This document shows positions 9,992-22,994 of a DNA stretch of 64,000 bases, piece after piece. Under the pieces are notes generated by a model. The model was not told where the DNA came from. It saw only the letters and a program-made list of their open reading frames with translations, and ran no database searches. A program made the translations under genes and the position numbers. The stretch lies in NCBI GenBank assembly GCA_943704415.1, contig CALSCO010002368.1:1-64000 (forward strand), in the 5' to 3' direction. Each line of letters starts with the position of its first letter. The first letter of the stretch is position 1. Source of the DNA: Parvularia atlantis. Its lineage: Eukaryota > Opisthokonta > Rotosphaerida.

Positions 9992-12900
9992 ATGGACGGC
10001 TTCCTGCGCCACGTCCTGCTCGACGGCGGCCCGGCCGACCGCGCCCTCGCGCCGATCGACATCCAGGCCGTCGTCGCCGAGCAGGCGCGCGCGCGCCGCG
10101 ACCCCGCCGCCGACCAGGCGCCCGAGGACAACGTCGCCGCCGGGCGTCACGCGTCGGAGTACGTGCCCGGGCGCCTGGGCCCGCGCGCGGTGCGGCTGGA
10201 CCTGGCCAGCTCGGGCGGCGAGATCGTGCTGTCGCCGATGTCGGTGCTGGAGGTGCGGGGCGGCCCGGCATCGGCCCCGGCCTGACAAGGGGGCGGCCGA
10301 TGCAGATCGAGAGTGCGCGCAACTTTGGCTCGTGCCGCGCCAACGTCTGCCTGTTCACGGTGCGCGACGGGGGCAGCGGGGCAGCGAGGCGTGACGCGGC
10401 GAGCGCAGGGCAAGTGGATGTACGAGGCGACCGTGATCACGACCGGCGTGCAGCAGATCGGCTGGTGCACGTACAACTGCCCGTTCGTGCAAGACGTGCG
10501 CACACGCATGTGCCGTGGCGCGAAAATGGCAGCTCACAGACGCGTGCGGCGCAGCGCGGCGTCGGCGACGACGAACAATCGTTCGCGTACGACGGCAAGC
10601 GCTCGTGCAAGTGGAACAAGGACCCCAAGTCGTACGGGCAGGCGTGGGTCTCGGGCGACGTGATCGGGTGCCTACTCGACCTCGGTGCGGCCTAGGCTCA
10701 GGCGCAGGCAGCACGTACTCACGCGCGCGCGTCGGCAGACAACGACACCATCACGTTTTGCCACAACGGCAAGTCGATGGGCGTCGCGTACGACAACATC
10801 CGCACGGGCTGGTCGGGCATGGCACTTTTCCCGGCCCTGAGCCTGTCGCAGGGCGAGAAGTGCCAGCTCAACTTTGGCGCGACGGGCTTCAAGTACCCGG
10901 TCGACGGGTACCGCGCGGTCGACATTGCGCCGTCCAACGTCGCGGCGGCGCAGTACCTCGTCGGCTGCGTTGACCGGCTCGTGCCGTACTTCCAGCAGAC
11001 GGCGACGGTGCGCGGCGGTGGCGTCGTGCGCTTTCGTGGCTAACACGGTTGCACCTCCAGCCCGTGCCGCTGCCGCCGACGCTGGCCAACGGCGTCGCAC
11101 CTGACGCGGCCAGCGACGGTGTGCTCACGCTGTGCGCGTACCACGTCATTGCGCTGCTCGTGGAGCTGCTGCGTCACGCCGAGGACGTGGACACACGCAT
11201 CGTGCACGACGTCATCGTGCCGGCCGTCGTACGGTGCGTTGGGAGCGTGCGCCGCTGGTGGCCTGGCTCACGGGCGCGCCCACAGGCACCACCTCAACGG
11301 CTCGCTGGCGGCGTTCATCGACGTGCTGTTTGAGCACATGGAGGTGCACACTCGTGCGCGCGTGTGCCTGTGCACTGCACCTCATCGCGGCCACGCCAGG
11401 ACCACGAGCGCAAGACGCTAACCAATGCGGTCATGTACGACCTCGCCGAGAGCTGCCGCGTCCTCCCGTTCTGCGACCTGCACGAGCTGTCGTGTGCGTC
11501 GCTGCTGCTCCTTGTGTGTGTCGCTGGCGCTGATCACTGCCACGACGCCGCAGCCGGCGCTGTGCTCCGCAGGCCCGCGCTGCCCGTTGTCACCATTACG
11601 GCCGCGCTGGACGTCATCACGGCGATGCTCAGCCTGCCGGCCGTCGTTCACAGCTGGCACGATCCGTCGCCGTGCGTGTCACGGGTCCTGCTGCGGCATG
11701 CTACGGCTGACAGACCAAGCGTCGCGTGCAGCATGCGCTTCAACCTCATCGTTGAGTCGTTCTTCTTCCTCAAGTCGCCCAACGCCGAGGATCTCAAGCT
11801 GATCTTCGCCAAGACGTTCTGGGACGACGCGCACGCGGCACGCGGCGAGGTGCAGCGCCCCGCACGCTGTCGGTACATGCAGCCACTGACACGCGCGCGG
11901 CGTGGTAGTGCGCCACCGGAGACGAGGTCGACGCGCAGCTGGCGCAGATGAGCAAGCTGCTGCGCGCCCTGGAGCAGCAGCATGAGCGCCTCGCGTCAGT
12001 GCTGTCAAACATCGCGATCTATGGTGCGCGCGCTGCTGCACGCTGAGCGACGGCTGAGGGCGTCTCGCGCAGGCAAGAAGCCCGGCACCGCGTTCGCCCT
12101 GTGGCTGCGCAAGCTGCTGCACAAGAACCGCGTGGTGACGCGCAGCGTGCGTGGCTGCCGTCGCACGCCGCGTGAGTTTACACAGTGCGCAGCAGGCGCA
12201 GAACGGCGAGGCGTCCAGCCCATCCATCCTCATTAACGTGTACTTTGCGACCCTGCGCCTGCTGCGCCCGAGCGCCAACGCGACCGGGTCGTGGACCTAC
12301 GACGCCGAGGTCTTTGGCGCGGTAGACTTTGCCAGCACGACCGACGCCAACGCGGCCGAGGTGCGCGCATTGGGTGAGGAGGCGGCCTAGGTGACCCGGG
12401 CACCACAGCAAACGGGCACGCCGTGCACGCTGCCATTCTACGACTTTGGCCGGCTGGGCGGCACGCCGTCGCACCTGCGGCGCGAGCTGCGCGAGCAGGG
12501 CCAGCTGGCCGCGCCAAACGCTGACGTTCCCGAGGGTGCCCTGGTGCGTTGGCTTGCGAGCACACACTCAGACGCTGAGCCGATGCGCGTCACAGCCGCT
12601 CCAGATGATCGACGCGCGCCTGCTCTTGCTCGACTCGGCGCTGCTGCTGCACTACTACGCCGTGCTGCCGGGCCTGCACGCGGCCGCACAGACGACGCAG
12701 ACGCGCGATGCGCTTGTGAGCCGGCTGCGCGAGGTGAAGTGCACGGCTGCGCAAGGACGGCCTGCTCACGCCCTGCGCCGCGCAGCTGGACGAGCTCCTG
12801 CGCGCGGCCACGAGCAACGACCCCACGCGTGAGCAGGCGCGCACCGTACTCGTCAACAACCTGCAAGACGCCGTGCGCACGTCGTACTGGAACTCGCTGC

Positions 12901-14994
12901 GCATGTACCACGAGGTGCCCAGGACCAGCACGGCGCATGCGCGCCCTCACACACGCACGCGCACGGCGCCAGCAAAACCTGGCCAACATGTGCCACCTGC
13001 TCTTTGCCCTCGCCGAGGTGCTCCACGCGACCAGCAAGCACGCCTACTTTGGCTTCGTGCCCGAATACTACCTCGAAGTGCTGGTGCGCGGCGCGCTGTG
13101 CAGGCTGCGGTCGCCCGGCTGAGCGACGTGCGCAGGTCCACCTCGTGCAGACGCTCGTGCGCCACCAGCCACGTGCGTCTTTGTGTGCGCGCCTGGCCGT
13201 CCCGTGCTCACGGTGAGGCCATTGCGCAGAGGATAGCTTCCTCTTCCTGTTTGCGTTCCAGCGCGCGATCACGTTTCTGGCCACACACTTGTTCGACAAG
13301 CGCATCGTCACGCCGGGTGCGCGCGCGCTCTCGTTATTGGTCTCGCGCTCATATCGGCTGCGCAGAGGCGCGCGAGATGGCGCTCAACAGCATCACGACG
13401 ATGATGCAGGAGGCCGCGCTCGTGCAGCTGCTGGAGGTGTGCCGCGTCTGCGGCGCCAGTAGTGTGCGGCCGCTCACGCCCTGGGCGCGCTCGGTCGCAG
13501 ATAAACGTCGAGTTGAACAAGCACCTGATGGCCGACGTCGTCAAGCACTACGACGACCGCAACTGGATCTCTGTGGTCAAGATCATCATGCGTGCCAACA
13601 TGGTGCGTGCGTGCATGCGCGCTTGCTTCGGGCATGCGGCGCGCTGAGTGGGCGCCCAGGATTGCTCGTGGGGCCGTCTGGCCGAGGTCAAGATGGTCGT
13701 GCGCGACCGCATCATTGACGTGTCCCTCGAGCGCGACGCGGCGTGCGTGGCGTGCGCCGTGTCCTGCGCGCGTGCTCACGGCGGCGATGGAACAGCGCGG
13801 GCTCGGAAACGCTCATGCAGCGGTTTGGCTCTGCGCTGCGCGAGAACCGCGAACAGGCGCGGCGCTTCGTCAACCGCGTGTTCAACCATCTCAACTGGGC
13901 CCTGACTGAGTACGCCGTGGCGATCAACAACGTGCGCGGCGGGCCTTTAAGGACGTGTGACGTGCTGACCCTGTGCAGGTGCTCGAGCGGCCAGCGGGCG
14001 TCGCGCTCGCGCAGGCCATGAGCCGCTTCGTGCTGCTGGGCGACCTGACGATGGCGCTGCTGCGGGTGCCCCGCCCTGCTGGGTCCGTTGTGCTGCCGCG
14101 CGACGCGCTGACGCACGGCCCGCGCAGACGATGGAGGCCACGTGCCAGTGCTGCCCGGAGCTGTTCCACGACGACGACACGGACGTGATGTTCCCGCGCC
14201 TCGCGCAGCTGGTCATGTCGACGCTCAGCCGGTTCACGACCGGCACCAATAGCAAGACGTTCACGACCATGCTGGACCAGTACGGCATCCCGAGTGCGCA
14301 CGACAACGCGCAGGTTTCTCGCCGTGCTCACCGCGCACGCCCAGACTACCGCTACGGCGTGCTTGCGCCCGTCTTTGGCATCATCGACGCGCTCATGCGC
14401 AGCTCGGCGGCGGACGCGGTGCGTTGCGCAGTAGCAGCGCGCGTGCTGCGCTCACTGAGCGGCTCGCCAGGCGGGCGTGAAGCGCGCGGCGCACGTGTTT
14501 GCGCACGAGGGCGCCATCGCCGAGGAGGCGGTCGCGTTCGTGCTGGGCAGCACGTTTGACTTTGGCAAGTGTGCGTCGCGAAACTGTGGCCTGTCGCGTC
14601 TGACATCCCGCGCGCCGCCGCCAGACAAGAGCGTGAGCGCGGACGAGGTTGCGCTGACCCAGGCCCAGCTGAGTGAGATCTCGGCACAGCTCGAGGCGCG
14701 CAAGGCGCAGGTTCGCCGCGCGACGGCTGCGACGAGCACGGCGCGCTCACGCCACCCGCACCGCAGGCCATGCAGACGCCGGCCGACCTCGACAGCGACT
14801 ACTTGTGCCCGATCTGCTACGCCGACGCGGTCTCGACCGAGTTTGTGCCGTGCGGGCACCAGTCGTGCAAGCACTGCATCCAGCGGCAGCTGATCGACAC
14901 GGACGTGTGCTTCTTCTGCAAGGCCAAGATCGACGCGCTCAAGTCGCTCGAGACAGGCGCGGTGGCGGCGCTGACGAAGCGGGCGGCCGCGTGA
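9992..14994 (+). CDS. RNF123/KPC1-like SPRY-RING E3 ubiquitin ligase
   Basis: Probable E3 ubiquitin ligase of the KPC1 family, which in animals targets p27Kip1. The N-terminal part has GRLGPRAVRLDL, followed by a SPRY domain (about 10310-10960) with KWMYEATVITTGVQQIGWCT, FAYDGKRSCKWN, GDVIGCLLDL and FKYPVDGYR, matching RNF123 closely. A long helical middle region follows (for example FDVLFEHME-like and MRFNLIVESFFFLKSP segments). The C-terminal RING at about 14800-14935 has CPICYADAV, CGHQSCKHCI and CFFCK, a C3HC4 set. About 20 short introns are inferred, and the protein is about 1300 residues. The ATG at 9992 is preceded by GTACGT...CTGAC...GCAG, so a tiny upstream exon ending in AT at 9951 is possible. 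The SNAPC4-like stop codon is 73 nt upstream. Confidence 0.85.
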
Positions 14995-15060
14995 GAGCGG
15001 TGCTGTGTGGCCTGACGTGTTCTGGCGCGCGCGGCGCATACACCTGCCCGGCTGCCCCGC

Positions 15061-16488
15061 TCACTCGCCGTCCTCACCGTCCCCACCGTCCCCACCGTCG
15101 TCCGCGTCGGCCACGGCCCGCTCGCGCGGCCGCTGCAGCAGCGGCACGTAGGGCTTACGTGGCATCGCCGGCACGCCGGCCGCGCGCATCGCCGACCACG
15201 CTTCGGCGCCGCCAGAGGGCTGCCGCGCCGGCTGGTGGCCGACGACGGCCATCAGGTCGGCCGTCATCGTCGCCACGACCTGCCGCTCGTGCCACAGGCG
15301 CTGCAGCAGCCCGTCCAGTCTGAGCAGGTCGTCTGGGCGCGCACGCAGCGGTCACACACACAGCGCAGGCGGCGCCAGCCTCACGTGCGCGCACCGGCCT
15401 CGGCCACGAAGCGCACGTCCTCGAACGCGCAGTCGTACAGCACGAGCGGCAGCTCCGACGCCATCTCGTACGACGGCCGGCCCGTGACGACGTTCACGTC
15501 GAGCATGTCGCGCACGGCCTGTGGGCATGGGCACCGCATGAGCACGCACCCCGCCTGGTGCACACGCGGCCAAACGGCCACCGTCGGCGCCTCGAGTCCA
15601 TCGCCGACGGCGAACAGCACTGCCATCATGCACCGGATCTGGTGCCACAGAAACGCGCGGCCGACGATGACCACGGCCATGAGCTCGCCCGGGTCGGCGT
15701 CGGGTCTGGACAGCCGCATCAGGGGCTGTGCGCACGCACACGCGCCGGCGCCGGCGCACCGCAGAGAGATGATCTCGGCGCTGTACACGTGCCGGGTGAA
15801 GCTGGGCGTGACGCCCTTGGCGACCTTGCAGAAGTTGCGAAAGTCGTGCACGCCGACAAAGTGCGCGCAGGCCTCGCGCATGCGCTGCGCATGCGGGCAG
15901 GCGTCAGTCGCAGCTCGCAAAGAGGCGCGCGCGGCGCACGGCGAGGTCGCGCCGCCCCGGCCAGAAGTAGTAGCGGTAGGTGCGCGCGAGGCAGCTGAAG
16001 CGCGCGTTGAACGCGCGGTCGACGTGGGCCCAGGCGAGCACGCGGATGTTGTCGGGCAGGAGGCGGTTGAGGATGCCGGCGTAGTCCATGTCGTCGCGCG
16101 GCGCGGCGGTGGTGGTGGTGGCGCCATTGCGCGGCGCGTTGGTGCGCACGCGCAGGCTCACGACCTGCCCAAACGCGCTCACGCCCTTGTCGGTGCGCCC
16201 GCACCGCGCAAAGTCGCACGAGGAGCGGTCACGGATGAGCCGCGCCGTCGTGAGCGCGCGGAACAGATGGCCCTGGCGCCGCCTCGCGTTCCTCAGTCTG
16301 ATGCGCGCCGTTGATCGTCCGCAGCTGCGCACCTCGACCGTCTCGACCGCGTCGTCCTGCACCGCCAGCCCGTGGTACGGCCAGCCAAAGTAGGCCATCT
16401 TGAGCGCGATCTTGGCCTCGCCGTACCGCTCAAAGTCGAACTCGCGCGGCGCCGCGCGCTTGCGGCTCGTCGAGGATGCGGCAGACAT
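15061..16488 (-). CDS. PUS3: tRNA pseudouridine synthase 3 (DEG1/PUS3 type)
   Basis: Converts uridine to pseudouridine at tRNA positions 38/39. The ATG at 16488 opens a short basic leader, then FDFERYGEAKIALKMAYFGW. The catalytic loop is CGRTDKGVSAFGQVVSLRVR, with the conserved Asp in GRTD. It is followed by NRLLPDNIRVLAWA, FNARFSCLARTYRYYFWPG, the PUS3-type VGVHDFRNFCKVAKGV, AFLWHQIRCMMAVLF and ELPLVLYDCAFEDVRFV. These fit the Pus3/Deg1 branch better than Pus1. About five introns; the last exon ends in an acidic DGGDGGDGEDGE tail. Its stop codon faces that of the RNF123-like gene across 66 nt, and its start is 64 nt from the start of the next gene. Confidence 0.9.
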
Positions 16489-16552
16489 CGTGCAGGGGTG
16501 GTGCGCGGTTAATGACAGCGTGGCCGCTGTTCTGTTGTTCGGCTTGTTCGGG

Positions 16553-19500
16553 ATGAAGACCGCAAAGCAGGTCTTGCGCCGGCACCCCTACGCCGCACGC
16601 GCACAGCACTGACGCGCGCACACGCTGTGCGCAGTTCTACCTGTACAAGCACCCGTGGGCGCTCGTGATCGAGGCGCGAAGCGGCGGCGCGTGGTGTCGC
16701 GCGATGCTGACCGCGATCGATCGCCGCTGGCAACAGGCCTACTTTAGGCGGTACCCGACGCACCCGCGCCTGCCCGTGCTGCTGTCGACCAAGGTGCTGT
16801 CGGACACGACCGATGCCGAGACGGGCGTGCGGCACATCCAGCGCGAGTGCGTGGTCGACGTCGAGGTGGCCCTCCTTGTCGCGATCAGCCACGCGCGCCC
16901 GGCTGCTGACTGCGCACGGGCCCGCATGCAGGCCCCGATGTGGCTCAAGCGCGCGCTGCGCCAGTACGACTTCATGTTCTTGCAGAAGACGTGGGTCGAG
17001 TGCGTGGCGTGTGCGTGTGCGTGCTCGCGGCGGCCTCACGGTCGCGCGCAGCCCGCGGCGCAAGGTCATGCGCATCGTCAACGCGAACGTGACGTACGCG
17101 GGCACGATCGTGCTCGGCGACGAGTGCGAGTACAAGGCCGACCCGGAGAACCCCGAGTGGACCATCTTTGAGCAGGTGTGCGCGCGTGCGGCTCGCTGCG
17201 CCTCCCTGCACTGACGCGCGAGCTCGAGCGCAGCAAGCGCAGATGCAGCTGCCCAACTTCCCCTTCTCGAGCGTGTGCGAACAGTACATGGTCCGCAGCT
17301 ACGAGCGCAACACGTCGTCCGGGCGCAACATCGACGGCGCTTTCATCGATGATGTCGTGCGTGAGGGCTGGTACGAGCGGCGAGCGGCCGAGGCGGCAGC
17401 GGCAGCCACGCCAGCGCCATCTGCACCCGACCAACCGCAGCCGCGGCAGTCCGAGCCGCCGGAGCGCCCGCAGACGAGGCGGCTCAACCGCAAGACGTCC
17501 AAGGTGTGTGCGGCGCTCAACGCAAGCCGCGCTGAATGACAAAGGCGCAGCAGGCCGCGCTTCTGCGCCAGCCTCGCGAGGGGCCAGCGGACGCATGTGC
17601 CAAGCCCGCCGGCGCGTGGTCGCGCTCCAATGCGCTGGCACTGGTCCTGTTTGCCGTGGGCCTCGCGCTGCTCGTAGCCCTGCCGCAGGTCGTCATCGCC
17701 GCGCTCGGGAGCAGCGCCGGCGCGCCGGGCACGTGGTCGCTGCTGTCGACGCTGCTGTCAGTCGCGTGGGTGATGCTGCACTTTCGGCTGTTCCCGCAGG
17801 CGTGGCGCGAGCTCGTGTTGGACACGGCCGCGATGCCCGTACCACAGCAGCGCGAGCAGCAACAGGCGACGCTCGGTGCGGCACAGGACAGCAACACAGC
17901 GCACGAGGCGCGGGCACGTGCGGGCGAGGCTGAGGAGCAGGAGGACGAGCGAGACGAGAACGACGACGACGACGAGGATGATGAGTACGACGACGATGAC
18001 AACGACGACGACGACTTCAACCTCTTCAACGACAGCCCCGCGCCCGCCGTCCAGGTTGACCTGACGCTGGCCAGCGCGAGCGCGAGCGTGGCGCCGCTCG
18101 GCGCTCGCAGCGAATCGGCTGGCGCGCTGCTGCAACGCCGGCCAATGATCAGCGACGACAACGGGCGGGCCGTGCGCGAGGAGGAGGTGCAGGCCGACGC
18201 AGCAGCTCCGCGCGTGCGCGCTGGCTAACACCGGTCCAGGTCGGGCTCTTGTTCCGTATCGACGACTGCGCGACGGTGACCGTGCCCGCGTGGGTCGAGC
18301 GCGTGTGCATGGGCAAGCTGCAGGAGGTGTACATCGTCCAGGTGCAGCTCAAGGTGCGTGCGCCCAGCTTCGGCCCGCGCGGCAGACGTCCTGAGCGCAC
18401 GCTCGCGGCAACCAGTCAGGCGAGTCGTGGTCGGTCGAGAAGATGTCGTCGGACTTTGCGCGCCTGCAGAAGCAGCTGCCGGACAGCCTGCCCAAGATCA
18501 ACCTCACGCGCCTCAAGGGCAAGAAGGGGCACAGGTGCACGCTGGCGGCGCTCGCTGCGGCCGCTGAGACGTGGTGCCCGCGACAGCGACTCGTCGTACT
18601 CAACCTCGGTCGAAGACCGCCGCTGCCTGCTCGAGGCGTACCTGCAGGGTGCGCGGATACACGCAGGCGTGGCGGCGTGCTCCGGCTCACTGTGTGCGGC
18701 AGGCCTCGTGTGCGACGACGCACTCGTGCGCCACCCCAAGTGCTCCCAAGTCATCACGTTCCTGAGGCGACGGAGCGAGGCGGTGACGAGGGTGCGCGCG
18801 TACACCGCCGACGGCGGGGCGTGTGCCTCACGCAGCGCGCGTGCGCGGCAGGTGACGCTCATGGGCGGGCTGCCGAGGGCGGGCGAAAGCGGGCGCGCGC
18901 GTGCCGGCGAGTCGTTTGTGCGGCGCGACGTCTTGACAAAGGCGCGCTGGCGGCACTGCTGGAGCGACGTGCTCGTGGTGCTTGAGGCCGACCGCATCGA
19001 CTTTTTCTGCCAGCACGTCAAGGTGCGCATGAGCAGCAGCAGCAGTGCCGCGCCGCGCTGACGAGCCGGACGCGCGACAGATCCCGCACTGCGTTGTCAT
19101 GCTCGAGACCGTGCGCGCCGTCGAGCTGGTCACGCCGAACCCGCTCGCGTCCAAGGTGGTGGTGGCGGTGCGCGCGGACGAGCGTACGGTGTACGTGATG
19201 GGCGAGGACGAGGCGCACCTGCGCGAGTGGATGCAGGTGCGGTCACACGCTTGCACTGTGCGCAGGGCTGACGTGCGTGCTGCGAAAGGATGTCGACGCC
19301 ACGCGCCAGCAGCGCCTCGCTGTTGTGCCCGCTTCGCCCGCCCCGACGCTGATCGCCTTCCAGGTGCGTGGGCTCGTCTGCTCTCGCGCGCACATTGCCT
19401 GACGCATGCGACGCAAGGCCAAGCACTCAACGCGCGGTGAGGAGCCGATCATCCTCAACAACGCGTGCCTGTCGTGGGACACGTTCGACGCCGCCGCGGC

Positions 19501-20617
19501 GGTGTGCCTGTCTGTGCGCGTGCGTGTGCGTGTGCGTCGATGCTCACGGCGTGGCGAGCGTAGTGCGCACTGTCGATGCGCCTGCTCGCGGACGCGCTGC
19601 GCCTGTGCCAAGTGGTCAAGAGCACGGCGTCGTTCTCCGACATGAGCCAGGGCGTGCGCGACGGCTGCGTGCAGCTCGTGCGCGACACGTGCAAGCTGCA
19701 GGTGCGCGCCAGGGCGGTCGGTGCGAGCGATCTATTGACGCGACGCGCAGGGCTGCGAGGTGGCGCAGATGTCGCACGAGCAGCGCGTCGCGTTCTGGAC
19801 GAACGTGTACCACACGCTGAGCGTGCATGCGTACCTGTGCGTGAGCGAGCCCGGGTCGTTGCTCAAGCGGCGCACGTACAACAACTCGAGTGCGCGCTCT
19901 CGCACCCGCTGCTGCCGCTGTTCGCTCACTGCCGCGCAGTCTGCTACGACGTACAGGGGCGCCTGTACTCGCTGATGGAGATTGAGCACTGCGTGCTGCG
20001 CGCGCCGATGTCGAAGCCGCATGTGCCGCTGTCGTCCTTCGTCATCCCGCGGTTCTCGAGGAAGGCACGCATGCGCGCTGCCCCGTCTTGCTGGCCCCGC
20101 TGACGCTGCGGTGCCGACAGGACACAGCGCGCCTCGCCGCGGCCCTCGGCCGGGCCGAGCCGCGGCTCAACTTTGTGCTCAACTGCGGCACGTACTCGTC
20201 GCCGTACTACTGCTTTGTGCTCGACGCCGAGCACCTTGACCGCGACCTGACCCACGCCGCGGAGCACTTCCTGAAGGACGAGGTGCACGTGCTGTACGCC
20301 CGGCGCAGCGTGACCCTGCCGCGTGTGTGCCAGTGGTACGCGGACGACCTCGGCACAACAACGCAGGAGATGCTCGTGCGTGCCTCCAGTGTGTCGCTAC
20401 CACAGGCCGCGCTAAATCGTGGCCACCGCCGCCGCAGCGGTATGTGGTCAAGTTCATGCCGCTCGAGCAAGGGCGCGACCTCGTCCGGCTGCTCGAGTTG
20501 CCCACGAGCGTCAAGGTGGCGTACTCGGACTACGACTGGGGCTTCCGCGGCTGGGTGCCGCTGGATGACGGGCACACGTCGACGTGTATGTTCCTGCGCG
20601 CAGCCGCTGTGTCGTGA
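16553..20617 (+). CDS. PRELI-TM-PX-PH-DUF547 multidomain lipid-binding protein
   Basis: Probable membrane-anchored lipid-transfer or signalling protein. Exon 1 is only 18 nt (MKTAKQ, 16553-16570), spliced to FYLYKHPWALVIEA, the start of a PRELI/MSF1 domain of the SEC14L1 kind (about residues 1-185, with ENPEWTIFEQ). Two hydrophobic segments at about 17610-17790 follow, then a long Asp/Glu tract. A phase-0 intron (GTGCAG at 18187 to CCAG at 18240, CTAAC branch) leads into a PX-like domain (SWSVEKMSSDFARLQKQLP, PKINLTRL, LLEAYLQ, FL), then a PH domain ending DEAHLREWMQ. Last is DUF547 (RVAFWTNVYHTLSVHAYL, FVLNCGTY, VAYSDYDWGF). About 1000 residues. The domain calls are good; that they form one gene rests on the phase-0 join at 18186/18241, on phase-matched splices elsewhere and on the lack of another start codon near the PX exon. 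Confidence 0.7.
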
Positions 20618-20661
20618 CAAAAATGTTCAAAAAAAAATGAATGCTTTTCGCTTTGCTTGCT

Positions 20662-22994
20662 TCACCCCCAGATCTACGCGGTCGTTCGTCAGCGGCGCCA
20701 GCGCAGCACGCGCGGGCAGCGCGTACTTTGATGGTGCGGTCGGCGCAGCCCGAGATCAGGCTCGACTCGCCGACGGTCATCGCGTGGACGTAGCCTGCGC
20801 GCTCGCGGTGTGAGCGGTCCAGCGCGGCTGCGCGACAGAGGCGGCGCACCCTTGTGCCCGCGCAGCGTCGCCGAGCACGAGAGCGTGCGCATGTCCCAGC
20901 GCTTGATCGTGTGGTCGAACGAGCCCGAGAACAGGACCGAGTCGCAGTGCACCAGCTGCCAGACCTCCCACTTGTGCCCCGACAGCGTCGCGTGCGGCGT
21001 CCAGTCTGCAGCCGAGGCGTCAGGCCATGCCCGCACGCGCGTCATCGCACGCGGCGGCACGCACCGCGCACGTCGTACGCGACAATGTCGGCGTCGTACC
21101 CCGCCGAGAAGAGCAGCCCGCCGCCCAGGCACATGTTGAGCACCTCCGAGGTGGGCGAGTTGATCGTCTTGGAGCACATCCCCGTCTCGAGGTCCCAGAT
21201 CTGCGCGGGCAGGGGCGCGTGTCGGCTGCGCGTGTCGTTGCGAGTGGCCTCCATGTGCGCACCTTGATCGTCTTGTCGTGCGAGCCCGTCGCCAGACTGT
21301 GCCCCTCGTCCAGCGAAACGATCGCGTTGACGCCGTCGGTGTGCCCCGTCAGCGTCGTGACGCACTCCATCGTCTCCAGGTTCCACACCTGCGCGTCATC
21401 GCGGCGTAAGCGGGGGGCAGCGCGGGCTGGCCGCTCGCGCGCAGACCTTGATCGTTCGGTCCGACGAGGCCGAGAACAGGCGGTCGCCGTGTATGAGCAG
21501 CGAGTAGATGCGCCCGCGGTGAGACGTGAGCGTGTCAATGCACGACGTCGTTCCTGCCTGCGCGCTCCAGACCTTGACCGTGCCTGGGCGGGCGGGCGAT
21601 GGGCACTCGCCTACCGAGCACAGCGTGCGCGCCACACACCGTCTGATGACGCCGAGTACAGCCGGTTGCGCGGCTGGTCAATCGCCAGCGACCAGACCGT
21701 GTACTGGTGTCCGACAAGCGTGCGCCGCACTGTGCCCGACGCGAAGTCCCACACCTGCTCGCGCGCTGGACTGAGCGGCACGCCCCGCTCGAGCGCACGT
21801 GCCCCGCGCACTTTGGTTGTGCCGTCGTGCCCGCCCGAGTAGAGCGTCCCGTGATCGTAGCACAGCGATGTCACGCCGCACGAGTGCTCGGCCATGGTCG
21901 AGAGGCACTGCAGCTCACCCCGCGGGAAGTTGCTCTGGGCAAGCAGCGCCAGCGGGTCACGCGTTGCAGCGCGGCCCACGCCGCGCGCACCAGCCGGCTG
22001 AACTCGAACTCGTCGGCGTGGTCGACGCCGTTCGCCTGCCCGTCGGCCGCGGACGTGGCCGCGCTCCCGCGCAGCGAGAGGCGTCGGACATACGCGCGCA
22101 GCTCGTCGATCTCGCGCGCCTGGGCCTGGTCGTGACGCGTCAGATTGAGCCTCGCCGCGCCGGGGTGCTGGCGCCCGCACCTGCAGCTGCGACGACATCG
22201 TGTTGAGCAGCCGCTCGTTACGGTCAATGTAGCCCTTCATCTTCTGCAGCACGCAGTCGGCGAGGTGCTTGCGCACGGTGAGCTCGCCGCCTGGACGTGC
22301 GGTGGCATCACGCGCAGAGCAGACAGCGTACGTGCACAGCTGCACGCACCCTGGAAGTCGCAGCCGTGGATGTAGTTGGGGCAGCGCGAGGGCGCGAAGC
22401 CGCACGTCTTGCGGTGCGATTCGCGCGAGTCGAGGCGGATGGTGGCCGCGCAGCCAAACTGCTTGTACGGGCAGTACACGAGCAGCTCCTGGATGAGCCC
22501 GGCGAGGGCGAGGTTCGGGTGGAGGTCTGTGCCGCGCGGCCGCCGCGCGTGTCGGTCACGCAACGCGGCCGACGCGGCGCACCCTTTTGGCTGAGCACAT
22601 GGCGGCAGAGCGGGCACACGCTCTCGCGCTCGAGCGCCTGGAAGATGCTGCGGCCGCGGCGGTGAGCGTGCGCCGCGCCTGGCCGCGCCCGTGCCGTGCG
22701 CGCACCACGTCGTGCAGTACGAGTGGTTGCAGACGTGCGTGATGAGCGGGTCGCGGCAGACGTCGTAGCACACGGGGCACAGGATGCTTCCGGCGGCGGC
22801 GGCGGTGTGGGTGAGCAGTCCACACGTGCGCCGTGTTAGGGCGGCGGGCACCTCTGCGACGGCGGATGCACGTATTCCACCGTGTCCACGGCGGCGGCGG
22901 CGGCGCTGGCAGCGCTCGGCGATGGCGCGGCGACAACGCGATCGCCGTCCATGCTGTGATGCACCCGATGGCGGGGCGACGAAAACGATAACAT
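20662..22994 (-). CDS. TRAF7-like RING/TRAF-zinc-finger/WD40 E3 ligase
   Basis: Probable E3 ubiquitin ligase. The order is the one seen in TRAF7. First is a RING with CPVCYDVCRDPL, CNHSYCTTC (the last Cys formed across a splice) and VCPLC. A TRAF-type zinc-finger region follows with YCPYKQFGCAATI, HRKTCGFAPSRCPN and GCDFQG. Then comes a coiled coil (LQKMKGYIDRNERLLNTMSS) and seven WD40 repeats such as GHQYTVWSLAID, ASSDRTIKV, GHTDGVNAIV, GSHDKTIKV, GHKWEVWQLV and ADRTIKIWG. The final three-codon exon (ATCTGGGGG then stop) gives the end at 20662. About ten introns, placed mainly at WD40 repeat boundaries. The start is uncertain: ATGs at 23042, 22994 and 22952 are all in frame. Its 3' end is 44 nt from the preceding gene's stop codon. 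Confidence 0.85.

Noticed and set aside
17536-18228. A separate membrane protein gene starting at the ATG at 17536
   Set aside because: That ATG lies inside an intron with a good GTGTGTG donor and GCGCAG end, and the exon joins the PRELI part in phase, so it is treated as part of the larger protein.
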